Below are positions 37,876 to 46,310 of a stretch of DNA of 64,000 bases, in pieces (positions within the stretch are counted from its first letter, which is position 1; each line of letters starts with the position of its first letter). The stretch spans positions 1,591,001-1,655,000 of the forward strand of contig NZ_JANJZA010000001.1 in assembly GCF_026157035.1 (NCBI RefSeq), written 5' to 3'. The stretch is from Sphingomicrobium nitratireducens (GTDB lineage Bacteria > Pseudomonadota > Alphaproteobacteria > Sphingomonadales > Sphingomonadaceae). The notes under the pieces are model-generated. The model was not told the origin of the DNA, searched no databases, and worked only from the letters and a program-made list of their open reading frames with translations. The position numbers and the translations under genes are program-made.

Positions 37876-38999
37876 TGCTGCTGTCCTCGGTCGTCCCGCG
37901 GCCGCTCGCCCTCCTCCCCTGGAAAGTCATCCTGCTGGTGCTCGCCATCGGCGGCATGGGCATCGCGACGCTCTATTCGACAGCGGGCGGCTCGGTCGAG
38001 CCGTGGGCGCTGCGCCAGGGCCTCATCTTCATCACCGTGCTGCTCGCCGCGATCGGCATGAGCTACATGCCCGAGCGCTGGATCAAGACCCTGACCCCGC
38101 TCGCCTATGCCGGCGTGTTCCTGCTTCTCATCCTCGTCGAAGCGATGGGACATATCGGCAAGGGCGCGCAGCGCTGGATCGACCTCGGCTTCATGAAGCT
38201 CCAGCCGTCCGAGTTCATGAAACCGGTGATCGTGCTCGTGCTCGCCCGATTCTACGAACTCCTGCCCTTGGGAGACCTCAGGAAATTGCGGGCGTTGTGG
38301 CCGGCCGCCTTGCTCGTCGGCGCGCCCGTCGGGCTCATCCTCCTCCAGCCCGATCTCGGCACCGCGCTTGCCGTCCTGTTCGCCGCGGTAGTCGTGATGT
38401 TCATGGCCGGCTTGCCGCTCTGGTATTTCGTGGGTGGCGGTCTTGCGGTCCTCGCCGCCCTGCCGCTCGCCTACGCCTTCATGCACGACTACCAGCGCCG
38501 CCGCGTCCTCATCTTCCTCGACCCCGAGGCCGATCCGCTGGGCGCCGGCTATCACGTCAGCCAGTCGAAGATCGCGATCGGGTCGGGCGGCACGTGGGGC
38601 AAGGGCTATCTCAACGGATCGCAGAGCCACCTCCAGTATCTCCCCGAGGGCCATACCGACTTCATCTTCTCCGCGATGGTCGAGGAATGGGGTCTCGTCG
38701 GCGGCACCGTGCTGATCCTGGCCTTTGCCGGACTGATCGCCTGGGGATTAAACGTCGCGCGCAAGGCTCATTCCCGTTTCGGCAAGCTGGCCGCGGTGGG
38801 ACTGACGTCGAACATCTTCTTCTACGTGGGCGTCAACCTGATGATGGTGATGGGCATGGCGCCGGTGGTCGGCATCCCGCTGCCACTGGTCAGCTTCGGC
38901 GGTTCGGCGGTGATGACGGTGATGCTGTCGATCGGCGTCCTGATGTCGTTCGACCGCCAGATCCGCCTTGCCCCGCGACGTCCGGCGCAAACCGATTGA
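37875..38999 (+). CDS. rodA: Peptidoglycan glycosyltransferase RodA
   Basis: SEDS-family polymerase of the rod complex; 374 aa, about ten transmembrane helices. Family landmarks are GAQRWIDLGFMKLQPSEFMK, VLIFLDPEADPLGAGYH, LPEGHTDFIFS (containing the conserved Asp), and PLPLVSFGGSA near the end. The ATG overlaps the mrdA TAA. Last gene of the mre operon; tRNA-Lys follows 90 bases later. Confidence 0.97.
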   Translation: MLLSSVVPRPLALLPWKVILLVLAIGGMGIATLYSTAGGSVEPWALRQGLIFITVLLAAIGMSYMPERWIKTLTPLAYAGVFLLLILVEAMGHIGKGAQRWIDLGFMKLQPSEFMKPVIVLVLARFYELLPLGDLRKLRALWPAALLVGAPVGLILLQPDLGTALAVLFAAVVVMFMAGLPLWYFVGGGLAVLAALPLAYAFMHDYQRRRVLIFLDPEADPLGAGYHVSQSKIAIGSGGTWGKGYLNGSQSHLQYLPEGHTDFIFSAMVEEWGLVGGTVLILAFAGLIAWGLNVARKAHSRFGKLAAVGLTSNIFFYVGVNLMMVMGMAPVVGIPLPLVSFGGSAVMTVMLSIGVLMSFDRQIRLAPRRPAQTD

Positions 39000-39089
39000 A
39001 ATTTCCTGTTGCAAGGGTGACGGAGCGCTGTTAGAGGCCCGCCCGCACCGCAGGAAACGAAACGCGTTTCCGTGCATTGCCTACAGTGT

Positions 39090-39165
<76 letters not shown>

Positions 39166-39211
39166 TTTTTCCCAGATAGTTACGCCACGTTGTTGAGGTC
39201 AGCCCTCAACA

Positions 39212-39991
39212 TTATGCCCTGCTGTCCACCGACAGGAAGGCGCGCTTCTTGCCCTTGAGGCGTACCGCGGTCAGCGCGCCGCCCGCATAGCACCCCGTGT
39301 CGATCCCGATCCGGTGCGGCTCGTCGGCATGGGAATCGTGGATCGTGTGGCCGTGGACGATGACCTTGCCGTGGTAGCGGCGGCTCGAGATGAAATCGTC
39401 GCGGATCCACAGGAGGTCGCGCGGATCCTGCGCGTCGAGGTCCACGCCGGGCCGCACGCCTGCATGCACGAACAGATAGTCGTCGATCTCGAGCTTCAGG
39501 CGCAGCCCGCGCAGGAAGTCGAGATGGGCCTCTGGCAGGGTGTCGCGAATGATCTCGGCGAGATTGCCGCCCTTCTTGAGCAGCTTCTTGCGCTTGAGGC
39601 CGTAGCTCTCGAGTGTCTCGAACCCACCGAATCCGAGCCAGTTCGCGCCGGTTGCCGCGCCATAATCGGTGATCGCGAGGAGCGAGCTTTCGTGGTTGCC
39701 CATCAGGAAATGATGCCGGTCGCAGGGAAGGTCGCGCGCGACGAGCCTGTCGAGCACGCCCGCGCTGTCGGGGCCGCGGTCGATATAGTCGCCCAGAAAG
39801 ACGAGATGCGTCTCTGCATCGCGCCGTTCGGCATCCTTGCCGATCTTGCCGAGAAGACGGCCGAGTTCCTCGTGATGGCCGTGAATGTCGCCGATCGCAT
39901 AGACCACGCGGCCTTTGGCGACGCGTGCGGGGTCGGCGGGCGCTTCGCCCTTCTTCTTCCCCGTCTTCTGCTTGATCCATGCGAGCGCCAT
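39212..39991 (-). CDS. Serine/threonine-type metallophosphoesterase
   Basis: 259-aa cytosolic calcineurin-like phosphatase with the canonical metal motifs GDIHG, GDYIDRGPDS and GNHES, followed by FVHAGVRPG and VHGHTIHD. This set is typical of PPP-family bacterial protein phosphatases (PrpA-like) or diadenosine tetraphosphatases; substrate cannot be decided by eye. It is the last high-GC gene before the AT-rich segment. Confidence 0.85.
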   Translation of the reverse strand: MALAWIKQKTGKKKGEAPADPARVAKGRVVYAIGDIHGHHEELGRLLGKIGKDAERRDAETHLVFLGDYIDRGPDSAGVLDRLVARDLPCDRHHFLMGNHESSLLAITDYGAATGANWLGFGGFETLESYGLKRKKLLKKGGNLAEIIRDTLPEAHLDFLRGLRLKLEIDDYLFVHAGVRPGVDLDAQDPRDLLWIRDDFISSRRYHGKVIVHGHTIHDSHADEPHRIGIDTGCYAGGALTAVRLKGKKRAFLSVDSRA

Positions 39992-40057
39992 GTCCGCAGC
40001 ATCGCTGATCGCGCGCAGGTTTCAAGCCAAAGTCGCGTTCCAAACTCCCCACTCGCG

Positions 40058-40067
40058 GAACATGTTA
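40058..40067. promoter_or_regulatory. GAACATGTTA box upstream of the receiver gene
   Basis: Decamer containing the perfect palindrome AACATGTT, 150 bases before the receiver ATG. The identical decamer occurs at 44995-45004 upstream of the winged-helix gene. Candidate shared operator; inference from repetition. Confidence 0.4.
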
Positions 40068-40113
40068 TGAAAAAAAACTTTCAAGCTGCTGATATAAGGC
40101 ATCTTCCCTCGAG

Positions 40114-40119
40114 TATAAT
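40114..40119 (+). promoter_or_regulatory. Possible -10 element (TATAAT) of the receiver gene
   Basis: Perfect TATAAT hexamer about 90 bases upstream of the receiver ATG, 47 bases after the GAACATGTTA box. No good -35 at 17-base spacing, consistent with an activated promoter or with chance in AT-rich DNA. Confidence 0.3.
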
Positions 40120-40207
40120 GCTTTTCTGCCAAGATTGACCTAACTCAGAGGAATACCTAACGCTGTGCACCGCATTTCTGAACAGCTTTGAATTGCGCAG
40201 GGGGACA

Positions 40208-40561
40208 ATGGGAAAAGTCTACGTAGTCGACGACAATAAGAACTTTCGCAATTCAATCGCAATGCTTCTGTCAGCTTACGGACATTCAGTTCGGCAATAT
40301 GAGGATGGCCGCTCGTTCCTTGATGAAATGGACACGTTAGAGCGAGGGGTCGCCATGGTGGATCTTCGGATGCCAAAGATGAGTGGCTTTGAGGTGCTCT
40401 CGCAAATGAGTCTGTGTTCGACAAAGCATGTGACGCTTGCGATGTCGGCAATCGGCGGCGCCGATACGAGACGCCGCGTATCGAGGCTTGGTGCCAAGTT
40501 CTTCCCGAAACCTTTTGACGAAGCTGAAGTGCTAGAGTTCTTAGATATGGTCTTCAACTAA
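40208..40561 (+). CDS. Stand-alone response-regulator receiver domain
   Basis: 117 aa, a single CheY-like receiver without output domain. Acidic pocket D8/D9 (VVDDN), phosphoacceptor D52 (VDLRMPKMSG), S80 in AMSAIGG at the switch Thr/Ser position, K101 in FPKPFD. Closest in look to FixJ-type receivers. ATG 40208 follows AGGGGA. Convergent with the histidine kinase, which is the likely phosphodonor. It could be a phosphate sink or a protein-interaction switch; a truncated FixJ regulator is the alternative. Confidence 0.85.
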   Translation: MGKVYVVDDNKNFRNSIAMLLSAYGHSVRQYEDGRSFLDEMDTLERGVAMVDLRMPKMSGFEVLSQMSLCSTKHVTLAMSAIGGADTRRRVSRLGAKFFPKPFDEAEVLEFLDMVFN

Positions 40562-40644
40562 CAGAGCTGATTTGCCAGAACTTTATCTCCGTTCTGGATT
40601 CTTCATTAGCTGTTTGGATAAAGTGCCCGTCTAGACATATGGGT

Positions 40645-40676
40645 GCAACGCGAGGACATCCCCCGTTGCGTGTTTT
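40645..40676 (+). terminator. Terminator-like hairpin after the receiver gene
   Basis: Stem GCAACG/CGTTGC with extra internal GG/CC pairing, followed by TGTTTT. It lies between the convergent receiver and histidine kinase genes. Confidence 0.55.
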
Positions 40677-40745
40677 CACTGGTCCGAAAACAGTGGCCCC
40701 CGCCGAAAAGCGGAGGCCATATTCAGTTCAAACGCCCAAAATTCC

Positions 40746-42758
40746 TTATCGGTTTGATACCTCGAGACGACCATAATGAGCTGGAGCTGCCTGTAGTGTG
40801 AAGCAAATTGTAGCCCCCTCCTCGGGCCGCCCAATCCAAATTTCTCCGCCAAGCGCCTCAACTACCGTCTTCGTAATAGCCATCCCCAATCCCAAGCCGT
40901 CACGTTTATTCGACGCAAAAAGGGCAAAAGGGTCACCACCAATATCGACACCTGGACCATTATCTTTGACGGTCACCTGTATCATCCCCCCAATAACCGG
41001 TTCCGCCCTGACGAAGATTTCGCATCGTACGTCCGAACCGCTCGCTTCAATGCTGTTCTTGAACAGATTGAAGAAAACTTGCTTTGCCTGCGACAGGGAC
41101 CCTCGCGCAAACTGGGAATGCCGATCATTTTCAAAATGAATCTTAAACTGCTTGGCGCCATAGAAATTGCCCAACAATTCTTTCGTTCGGACAACGGCTT
41201 CTCCAATTTCGAACGTCTCATCGGCATCGCCCCAGCTTTGCAACTCGGATCTAGCGTTTGACACAATTTCAGACATGAAGCGCAGCTGAGAATGGGATTG
41301 CTCACAAAGCGTCAGGGCTCTCTCGGTCTCTCCATCTCTTAATACCTTATTCGCTGCAGTCAGGAGCGCTCGCGCCGCACTCAATGGCTGACTGAGTTCA
41401 TGAGCTATCGTGGCTGCAAGTGCACTCATGGCATCAAGACGCGACAGTACAGAAAGCCTCGCTCGCAAAGCGCCAATTTTGCGCTCTCTCGTAATGTCTC
41501 GGTCGATCGCGCCCAGCATGACAACTTGACCCGAGGATGAGTATTGTGGACCCACAACAATCTCACGGACAGACTGTTCATGACCCGGCCGGCTCAAAGT
41601 CAATTCAAAACTTCTCGGATGACCAAACGTCATCACTTCGTACAGCTCTTTGCGAAGAAGGTGCTTTGATTCATCGTCAAGCGAAGATGAGAATTTATCA
41701 ATGCTGACTTCGACATCATCCCTAAGACCATAAGCATCCTTCAACGACTCGGAGATTGTGAAAGTCTGACTTTCCACGTCGAATTCCCAATCGCCAATTC
41801 CTCCAAGTCTCTGAGAGTCTTGTAGCCTCTTCAGGCTTTTTGATAGCAGCCTTAGATGAAGACGTTGCTGCCGTAACACTCGAACTACCACCCATAACGC
41901 AACGACGATAATTAGGAGCGCAATAGCCAACATGATCCAATGGAATCTTGATTGTGCACGAGCTTCCTCATTAACACGGTCAATTTCCAACCCACTGGTT
42001 GCGAAGACAGCGTAATCTTCTATTCTACGGTGGGAAAATACGGACTGTTCGCCTGTTAGGCCGTTTGCGCCCTCATAGGTTCCGTCAGGCTCTTTTTGCT
42101 GCTGCTCCATGACAAGAGCGCCGCTCAGATCTTCTCCCGTGCTAATCTGATCGAAAGTTCGACGAGCCCGAGTTATGCCGTCTAACCCAATGAGCGAAAT
42201 TAAGTCGCCCCGAGCGAACTCGGTTTCATCCGCAAAACGCAAGAAATAGTCTGGACGCACCACTAAAATAACGCGCGGTTGGCTGCGCCCTGCAGTGCCT
42301 TTATTTGCTGAGAAAAAGAGGACCTTCTTGCCATCGATCGTCTCGAACGGCGGCGACAAAAACCCACTATGCGATAGAACGTATCTTTCAATTTTATCAG
42401 TTTGGGATCGGCTGAATGAGACTTCTTGCCCAAAAGAAATCTGTCCAGAACGCTCTCTTATGACCCCAATTATATCGTCGTCCGCCTCCTTGAGAAGGCT
42501 GGAGGAATTGGACCTCTCAAGATAGGCAATTTCAGCTTCTAGATTATCAAAGCCGAGCTGGACGAATTTTTCAAACATGGCGACGCGGAATTGATTCCGT
42601 TCAATGGCATCGCTAAGTATCGCCGACCTGATTGAATTGACCTGTCCGGACACCGCGAAGACAATTAACCCTATCGCGATTAAGGCTCCCAAGATCGCCA
42701 GCCACTGCGACCAGTCGCTCCAAATCTTGTCAGCGTCGACAGCCCGCTGTTCTACCAT
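40746..42758 (-). CDS. Membrane sensor histidine kinase with PAS domain
   Basis: 670 aa. TM1 about residues 16-37, an extracytoplasmic sensor of about 230 residues (cache-like by size, not confirmed), TM2 about 273-295, a PAS segment (about 316-428, IGDWEFDVESQTFTIS), a HisKA domain with phospho-His about 453 in IAHELSQPLSA, and a HATPase with N-box FFNLFKNSIEAS, G1 DNGPGVD and G2 GLGLGMAIT. HELSQPL is typical of FixL/DctB-like kinases that pair with FixJ-type regulators, so the FixJ regulator at 45.5-46.1 kb and the stand-alone receiver are likely partners. The first ATG is 42758; a TTG four codons upstream is possible. Signal unknown. Confidence 0.9.
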   Translation of the reverse strand: MVEQRAVDADKIWSDWSQWLAILGALIAIGLIVFAVSGQVNSIRSAILSDAIERNQFRVAMFEKFVQLGFDNLEAEIAYLERSNSSSLLKEADDDIIGVIRERSGQISFGQEVSFSRSQTDKIERYVLSHSGFLSPPFETIDGKKVLFFSANKGTAGRSQPRVILVVRPDYFLRFADETEFARGDLISLIGLDGITRARRTFDQISTGEDLSGALVMEQQQKEPDGTYEGANGLTGEQSVFSHRRIEDYAVFATSGLEIDRVNEEARAQSRFHWIMLAIALLIIVVALWVVVRVLRQQRLHLRLLSKSLKRLQDSQRLGGIGDWEFDVESQTFTISESLKDAYGLRDDVEVSIDKFSSSLDDESKHLLRKELYEVMTFGHPRSFELTLSRPGHEQSVREIVVGPQYSSSGQVVMLGAIDRDITRERKIGALRARLSVLSRLDAMSALAATIAHELSQPLSAARALLTAANKVLRDGETERALTLCEQSHSQLRFMSEIVSNARSELQSWGDADETFEIGEAVVRTKELLGNFYGAKQFKIHFENDRHSQFARGSLSQAKQVFFNLFKNSIEASGSDVRCEIFVRAEPVIGGMIQVTVKDNGPGVDIGGDPFALFASNKRDGLGLGMAITKTVVEALGGEIWIGRPEEGATICFTLQAAPAHYGRLEVSNR

Positions 42759-42955
42759 TTCGGTCGTCAACTAGATGCTCCGTCCCGCACGAATTTCGGC
42801 AGGGCAAAGTGCGCTTCTGAAGGAAATTACCTAGACCCGTTTCCTATGCCAGGCGCCCTCACCTTCCGATAGTCGTTCATTCCGAGCAATAACAACATGG
42901 AGGCGAACAGCCTCTCGGTCCAGTGCCAATTCAAATTCGTTGCAGTTACGTCGAT

Positions 42956-43567
42956 TTAACGTCTCAGCAGGCGATGCTTCAGGTCTTCACGGCCAATTTC
43001 TCTAATTGCTCCGATCTTGTTCTCGGCCTTAGCTACATGGGCCAGGTGCTCGAGATTCTGCATCACTATATCGATGTCTTGGAGTTGCCTCGCATGCCGT
43101 ACGACCAGGATGGGGTCGCACGATAGGACGTTGCCCAAATTTTCGAGACGACGCTGAATGTAGATTAGCTCTTCTGACAGCCTTGAAGGCCAGTCGATGG
43201 AAGTTTCTGTCGCCTCCGCCACTTCCGTCTGAGTGGATCCACCAAGGCGCACGAGCTGAACGTAATTGTCCACACGACTTTGCCTCAAACCGGCAGCTGC
43301 ATCGAGTCTCTCGATGTCCTCATCGGAATTAAACTTGATGCCAGCTCTGCCACCACAACTCCAAACAAGGACACCATCTTTTTCCTCGGATGCGTACGTG
43401 AGGCGCGCAGCTGAATTCTTCGCTGGAAGGCCTCCGCCTTCAAGGAGTGCACCACCGGCGGAAATATTCCGCACTCAAACATCATGCATTCGACCGCCCT
43501 TCTCGACCAGCCTGCCGGCGAAAAACGAATTCTTTCTCGCTGAAGTTCGCATTTCGTTGAATGACAT
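42956..43567 (-). pseudogene. PilZ-domain protein interrupted by an in-frame TGA
   Basis: Reading from ATG 43567, one frame encodes 30 residues (MSFNEMRTSARKNSF...), hits TGA at 43477-43475, and then continues open for 172 residues to 42956. The two parts make one PilZ domain: the RxxxR c-di-GMP motif (R7-T-S-A-R11) is before the TGA, and NISAGGALLEGG, matching N/DxSxxG, directly after it. A 100-residue C-terminal extension (helical, EELIYIQRRLENLGNVL) follows. A GTG immediately after the stop could restart translation but would lack RxxxR. Nonsense mutation, sequence error or readthrough are the options. Confidence 0.75.
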
Positions 43568-44018
43568 CGGTCTGGTCCTAGTTTGTTTCAGGTAGGCAAG
43601 TTCCGTTATATATGAAGCGAATTAAGGGAGCGCTCTCGTTGTACCCATTCTGAATATAGCGTTGAGAATGCGCCACTCTACAGTTCTGCACGGAGGTGCA
43701 TATCGTCACAGAGCGGCCCAATGGTCCGGATATTCCGCGGAAGAGTATAGACGCCCTTTCTGAAATAATCTCGAATAGTCGCGAGGAGATTTGCCGGTTC
43801 GATCCTCGTTCATATCCGAGTTCGAGACTGGCGACGACGTTCGCGCCGATTGTGAACAAACGAAATCTGGCGAGGATTTTGAAGCTCACAAGGTCGTTCT
43901 ACTCCGTCAATCTAATGAAGTTGGAAGCCCGATCGTCGCCAGCAAATTTGGCGATGATACTGTCGGTTGGCTCAAGAAACTGATTGATGACATTGACCGA
44001 GGCGGCCTGAAAACATGA
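43568..44018. other. Region without a convincing intact gene; possible frameshifted remnant
   Basis: On the plus strand, frame A from GTG 43696 reads VHIVTERPNGPDIPRKSIDA... for about 38 plausible residues. Frame B, open to TGA 44018, reads FISEFETGDDVRADCEQTKS...GDDTVGWLKKLIDDID with protein-like composition. Joining them near 43800 with one frameshift would give about 105 aa. Neither piece is recognised. With the broken PilZ gene next door, this looks like decaying sequence, but a 75-aa gene starting at TTG 43791 cannot be excluded. Confidence 0.3.
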
Positions 44019-44501
44019 TTAACGATTGGGTGTAAGCATTGCCGCGCTTATTTGGCTCGTAGGTTCGGCCAATGCATTGTAGACGGTTTCTGCCATTAGA
44101 GCCGCTGCTAGACCGGCAATGAGCCAAACGGCACTCCTCTCGAAAAGCTGACCTAGCGCGCGGCACGTCGCCCAGGATTGCTCAGTTGGACGCTGTATCG
44201 CCCTACGCTCAGTGCCGTTCTCAATCGGATTGATCGCACGCTTCTCCAGAAGATGGCCCACTGATATTCTGTCTTGAGAGCGCGCACCAGCGAACGCCTC
44301 ATTCGACCATATGATTTGCGCGATGATCACGTAGGGTCCGCGACGAACCTCTACATAGGCGCCGCGATTGAGCTTCGGCTTGGTGGCAAGCATCATCCCA
44401 TGCTGCGAGATGTTGAGAATGGCGACATCATCCCAGCCGCCGTCATGACGAATACGGGCCGAAATGTTTGTCGGGCTTCGGGGAGATCGCCTTGATTCCA
44501 T
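44019..44501 (-). CDS. PilZ-domain protein with C-terminal transmembrane helix
   Basis: 160 aa. N-terminal PilZ domain with RxxxR (R4-S-P-R8 region) and NISQHG at residues 30-35, the two motifs that grip c-di-GMP. A C-terminal hydrophobic helix (about 126-147, WLIAGLAAALMAETVYNAL) implies membrane association. It probably senses c-di-GMP at the membrane; target unknown. Same strand as the interrupted PilZ gene. The two PilZ proteins share the motifs but otherwise differ. Weak ribosome-binding site before ATG 44501. Confidence 0.82.
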   Translation of the reverse strand: MESRRSPRSPTNISARIRHDGGWDDVAILNISQHGMMLATKPKLNRGAYVEVRRGPYVIIAQIIWSNEAFAGARSQDRISVGHLLEKRAINPIENGTERRAIQRPTEQSWATCRALGQLFERSAVWLIAGLAAALMAETVYNALAEPTSQISAAMLTPNR

Positions 44502-44558
44502 AAAATACTCTACCGATGGAAATGTGCGGGACGACGTGAAGCGCGGCTGCTCTTTTGG

Positions 44559-44807
44559 TCACTCCACGAAAAGTATCGTTAATGTTCTTGATCCGACTGA
44601 CTCGGTCCGAGAATTTACTGCTACTTCTTGGTCGCGCGCCCCCCCCCCAGTGGTGGTGTTCGATTGGTGGCCGGGAAGGCCCACGGATACAGAGATCTTG
44701 ACTCGACCTGTCGAGGAAGGACCAAAGCGATTGAGCGCCTGAGGGCTGTCGCCGCCCGCTTTCGAAATGGCGAGTAACGCCGAAGAAGCTATGAGTGCTA
44801 TGGACAT
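44559..44807 (-). CDS. Hypothetical exported small protein, frame crosses a poly-G tract
   Basis: 82 aa as sequenced. Residues 1-17 (MSIALIASSALLAISKA) look like a signal or anchor, followed by a Ser/Gly/Thr-rich body with a short beta-like GRVKISVSVG. A run of ten G (plus-strand C at 44639-44648) lies in the coding frame. With nine G the frame would end soon after in ...ATKK-stop; with eleven it would run on in a third frame. No family recognised. Whether it is expressed, and its true C-terminus, are uncertain. Confidence 0.4.
   Translation of the reverse strand: MSIALIASSALLAISKAGGDSPQALNRFGPSSTGRVKISVSVGLPGHQSNTTTGGGARDQEVAVNSRTESVGSRTLTILFVE
44639..44648. repeat. C10/G10 homopolymer tract
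   Basis: Ten consecutive C on the plus strand inside the small exported ORF. Tracts of this length are prone to slippage and can either phase-vary a gene or be miscounted by sequencing. Confidence 0.85.
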
Positions 44808-44994
44808 ACCAAGAGCACACCAGTTCGAGCTAACTGAAAGCTGAAGAATACCGCAGAAATGGGTACTTCGGCAAAGAATGTCGCTGTTGAAAGACAATCC
44901 GGCCCTAGATTGCAACAGACCCTTCGGCGTTATCATTAAGGCGCGACAATATTACCGTCCGTTTAACTCATTTGATAATAGCACCGCCAAATTC

Positions 44995-45063
44995 GAACAT
45001 GTTACAGCAAATCTACTGTAGAAATATTCCGATATGTTCGATCGATCCGATTTGAATGAACAT
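44995..45063. promoter_or_regulatory. Cluster of GAACAT boxes upstream of the winged-helix regulator
   Basis: Three copies of GAACAT within 69 bases: 44995-45000 (part of GAACATGTTA), 45034-45039 in inverted orientation (ATGTTC) and 45058-45063. They lie 25-95 bases before ATG 45089. The first matches the decamer in front of the receiver gene. Candidate binding array, possibly autoregulatory; inferred from repetition. Confidence 0.4.
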
Positions 45064-45088
45064 GATGGTCATCTGATGGAGGCATCTC

Positions 45089-45484
45089 ATGACCGTACAT
45101 TCGCAATGTTTTCCAAAGACTCCGGTACTTTACCCCGGTATGGACACAATCGACCTTCCGAACGAGATCGACCTGATCCAGGAAATCGAAGCACGGCGAC
45201 GCCGTAGCAAATTCTTGCCGTCTCAGCTTTTCTCGGAACCTGGCTGGGATATGCTCTTGTACCTGGCACTCCGACACCTTCAACAACGCCGGGTAACCAC
45301 AACCGAACTCGTCGCAGCATCGGGTGCCCCATACAGTACCGGGCTTCGGCATCTCCAGAGCCTGAGCGACGCGGGAATGATCCAGATCAAAGGAGATCCG
45401 CTCGACAAACGTAGAAAATATATCGCGCTGTGTTCGGACACTCTCAATCGTATTTCCCTAGCGATCGGATGCGCAAATGCCTGA
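45089..45484 (+). CDS. Winged helix-turn-helix regulator (MarR-like)
   Basis: 131 aa. The core from about residue 40 reads as a winged helix: FLPSQLFSEPGWDMLLYLAL, VTTTELVAASGAPYSTGLR (recognition helix), LQSLSDAGMIQIKGDPLDKRRKYIALC (wing). ATG 45089 has GGAGG at good spacing. No effector-binding domain is visible. It sits between PilZ and FixJ genes, convergent with the FixJ regulator (3 bases between stops), so it probably regulates this cluster. MarR or PadR-like assignment is tentative. Confidence 0.8.
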   Translation: MTVHSQCFPKTPVLYPGMDTIDLPNEIDLIQEIEARRRRSKFLPSQLFSEPGWDMLLYLALRHLQQRRVTTTELVAASGAPYSTGLRHLQSLSDAGMIQIKGDPLDKRRKYIALCSDTLNRISLAIGCANA

Positions 45485-45487
45485 TTG

Positions 45488-46123
45488 TTACTCCAGAACA
45501 TAGTCGGCGTTCATGAATGTGCGCACGAGTTCAGCCACTGTCCGAAGTCCGAGCCGTCTCATACCCCTGGCCCTATGCATATGTACTGTACGCACGCTCA
45601 AATCGAGGTCGTGTGCCACTTGTTTGTTGGCTTTGCCTCTAGCGACAAGCTCGAGCACCTCAAACTCTCGCCGCGAAAGCTTAGCGATTGCCTCTTTTGC
45701 GATGGCGCGCCTTCTGTCACCGCTATCAGTCGCCCGAACTGAGCTCAATTCTCGTTCCACGATCGACAGCAGCTCCCTCTCGTCGAATGGCTTCTCCAAG
45801 AAGTCAGCCGCGCCGCAACGCAGGGCTTGAATTGCCGCATTAATGTCGCCGTCGCCGGTCATCATCACGCAACGGATATCCGGGCGCGCGATCGAAAGTC
45901 GTTTAACGATCACGTGACCATCGTCGCCGGGTAAGTGGAGATCGATAAGCGCAATTCCTTCTCCAAGATTTGCTATTTCGTGCAAAAATTCTTCCGCTGA
46001 GCCGTAGCATCGAAAGTCATGGCCCTCGCTGCTCAATAAGGCAGCGACCCCCAATCGCAGGTCAGCGTTATCTTCGATGACATAAACCGCCCCAGTCAAA
46101 GGGCCGGAAGACTCATCAGTCAT
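45488..46123 (-). CDS. FixJ-family response regulator (receiver + LuxR-type HTH)
   Basis: 211 aa. Receiver with E17/D18, phosphoacceptor D61 (ALIDLHLPGDDG), switch Thr in MMTGDGD and Lys in LEKPFD. C-terminal LuxR/GerE helix-turn-helix in LSRREFEVLELVARGKANKQVAHDLDLSVRTVHMHRARGMRR (about residues 145-190). AGGAG precedes ATG 46123. It is divergent from the pilus operon, whose first candidate gene starts 187 bases away, so it is the best candidate activator, driven by the histidine kinase at 40.7-42.8 kb. Confidence 0.92.
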   Translation of the reverse strand: MTDESSGPLTGAVYVIEDNADLRLGVAALLSSEGHDFRCYGSAEEFLHEIANLGEGIALIDLHLPGDDGHVIVKRLSIARPDIRCVMMTGDGDINAAIQALRCGAADFLEKPFDERELLSIVERELSSVRATDSGDRRRAIAKEAIAKLSRREFEVLELVARGKANKQVAHDLDLSVRTVHMHRARGMRRLGLRTVAELVRTFMNADYVLE

Positions 46124-46310
46124 TTATGATTGCTCCTGATTTCTCTCAAAGTAGTCCATTGTGGACCATTTGATTTCACACCCGAGCAGCGTCATTATCC
46201 TGAGAAAATCGACGAACGCAATCACGCCAAGACCCACCCAGTCTTTCGTTAGATCCAGATTGGATGATCGAGTTATATAGAAGGAAGATCGTGCGCTCAG
46301 CGTAGAGCGA

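Noticed and set aside
43475-43477. Selenocysteine or programmed readthrough at the PilZ TGA
   Set aside because: No SECIS-like hairpin or readthrough context was recognised and no selenoprotein precedent is known to me for PilZ; mutation or error is simpler. Kept as a question in the findings.
44464-44742. A 92-codon plus-strand frame opposite the small exported ORF
   Set aside because: No signal, domain or ribosome-binding site; the opposite strand has the better signal-like start.
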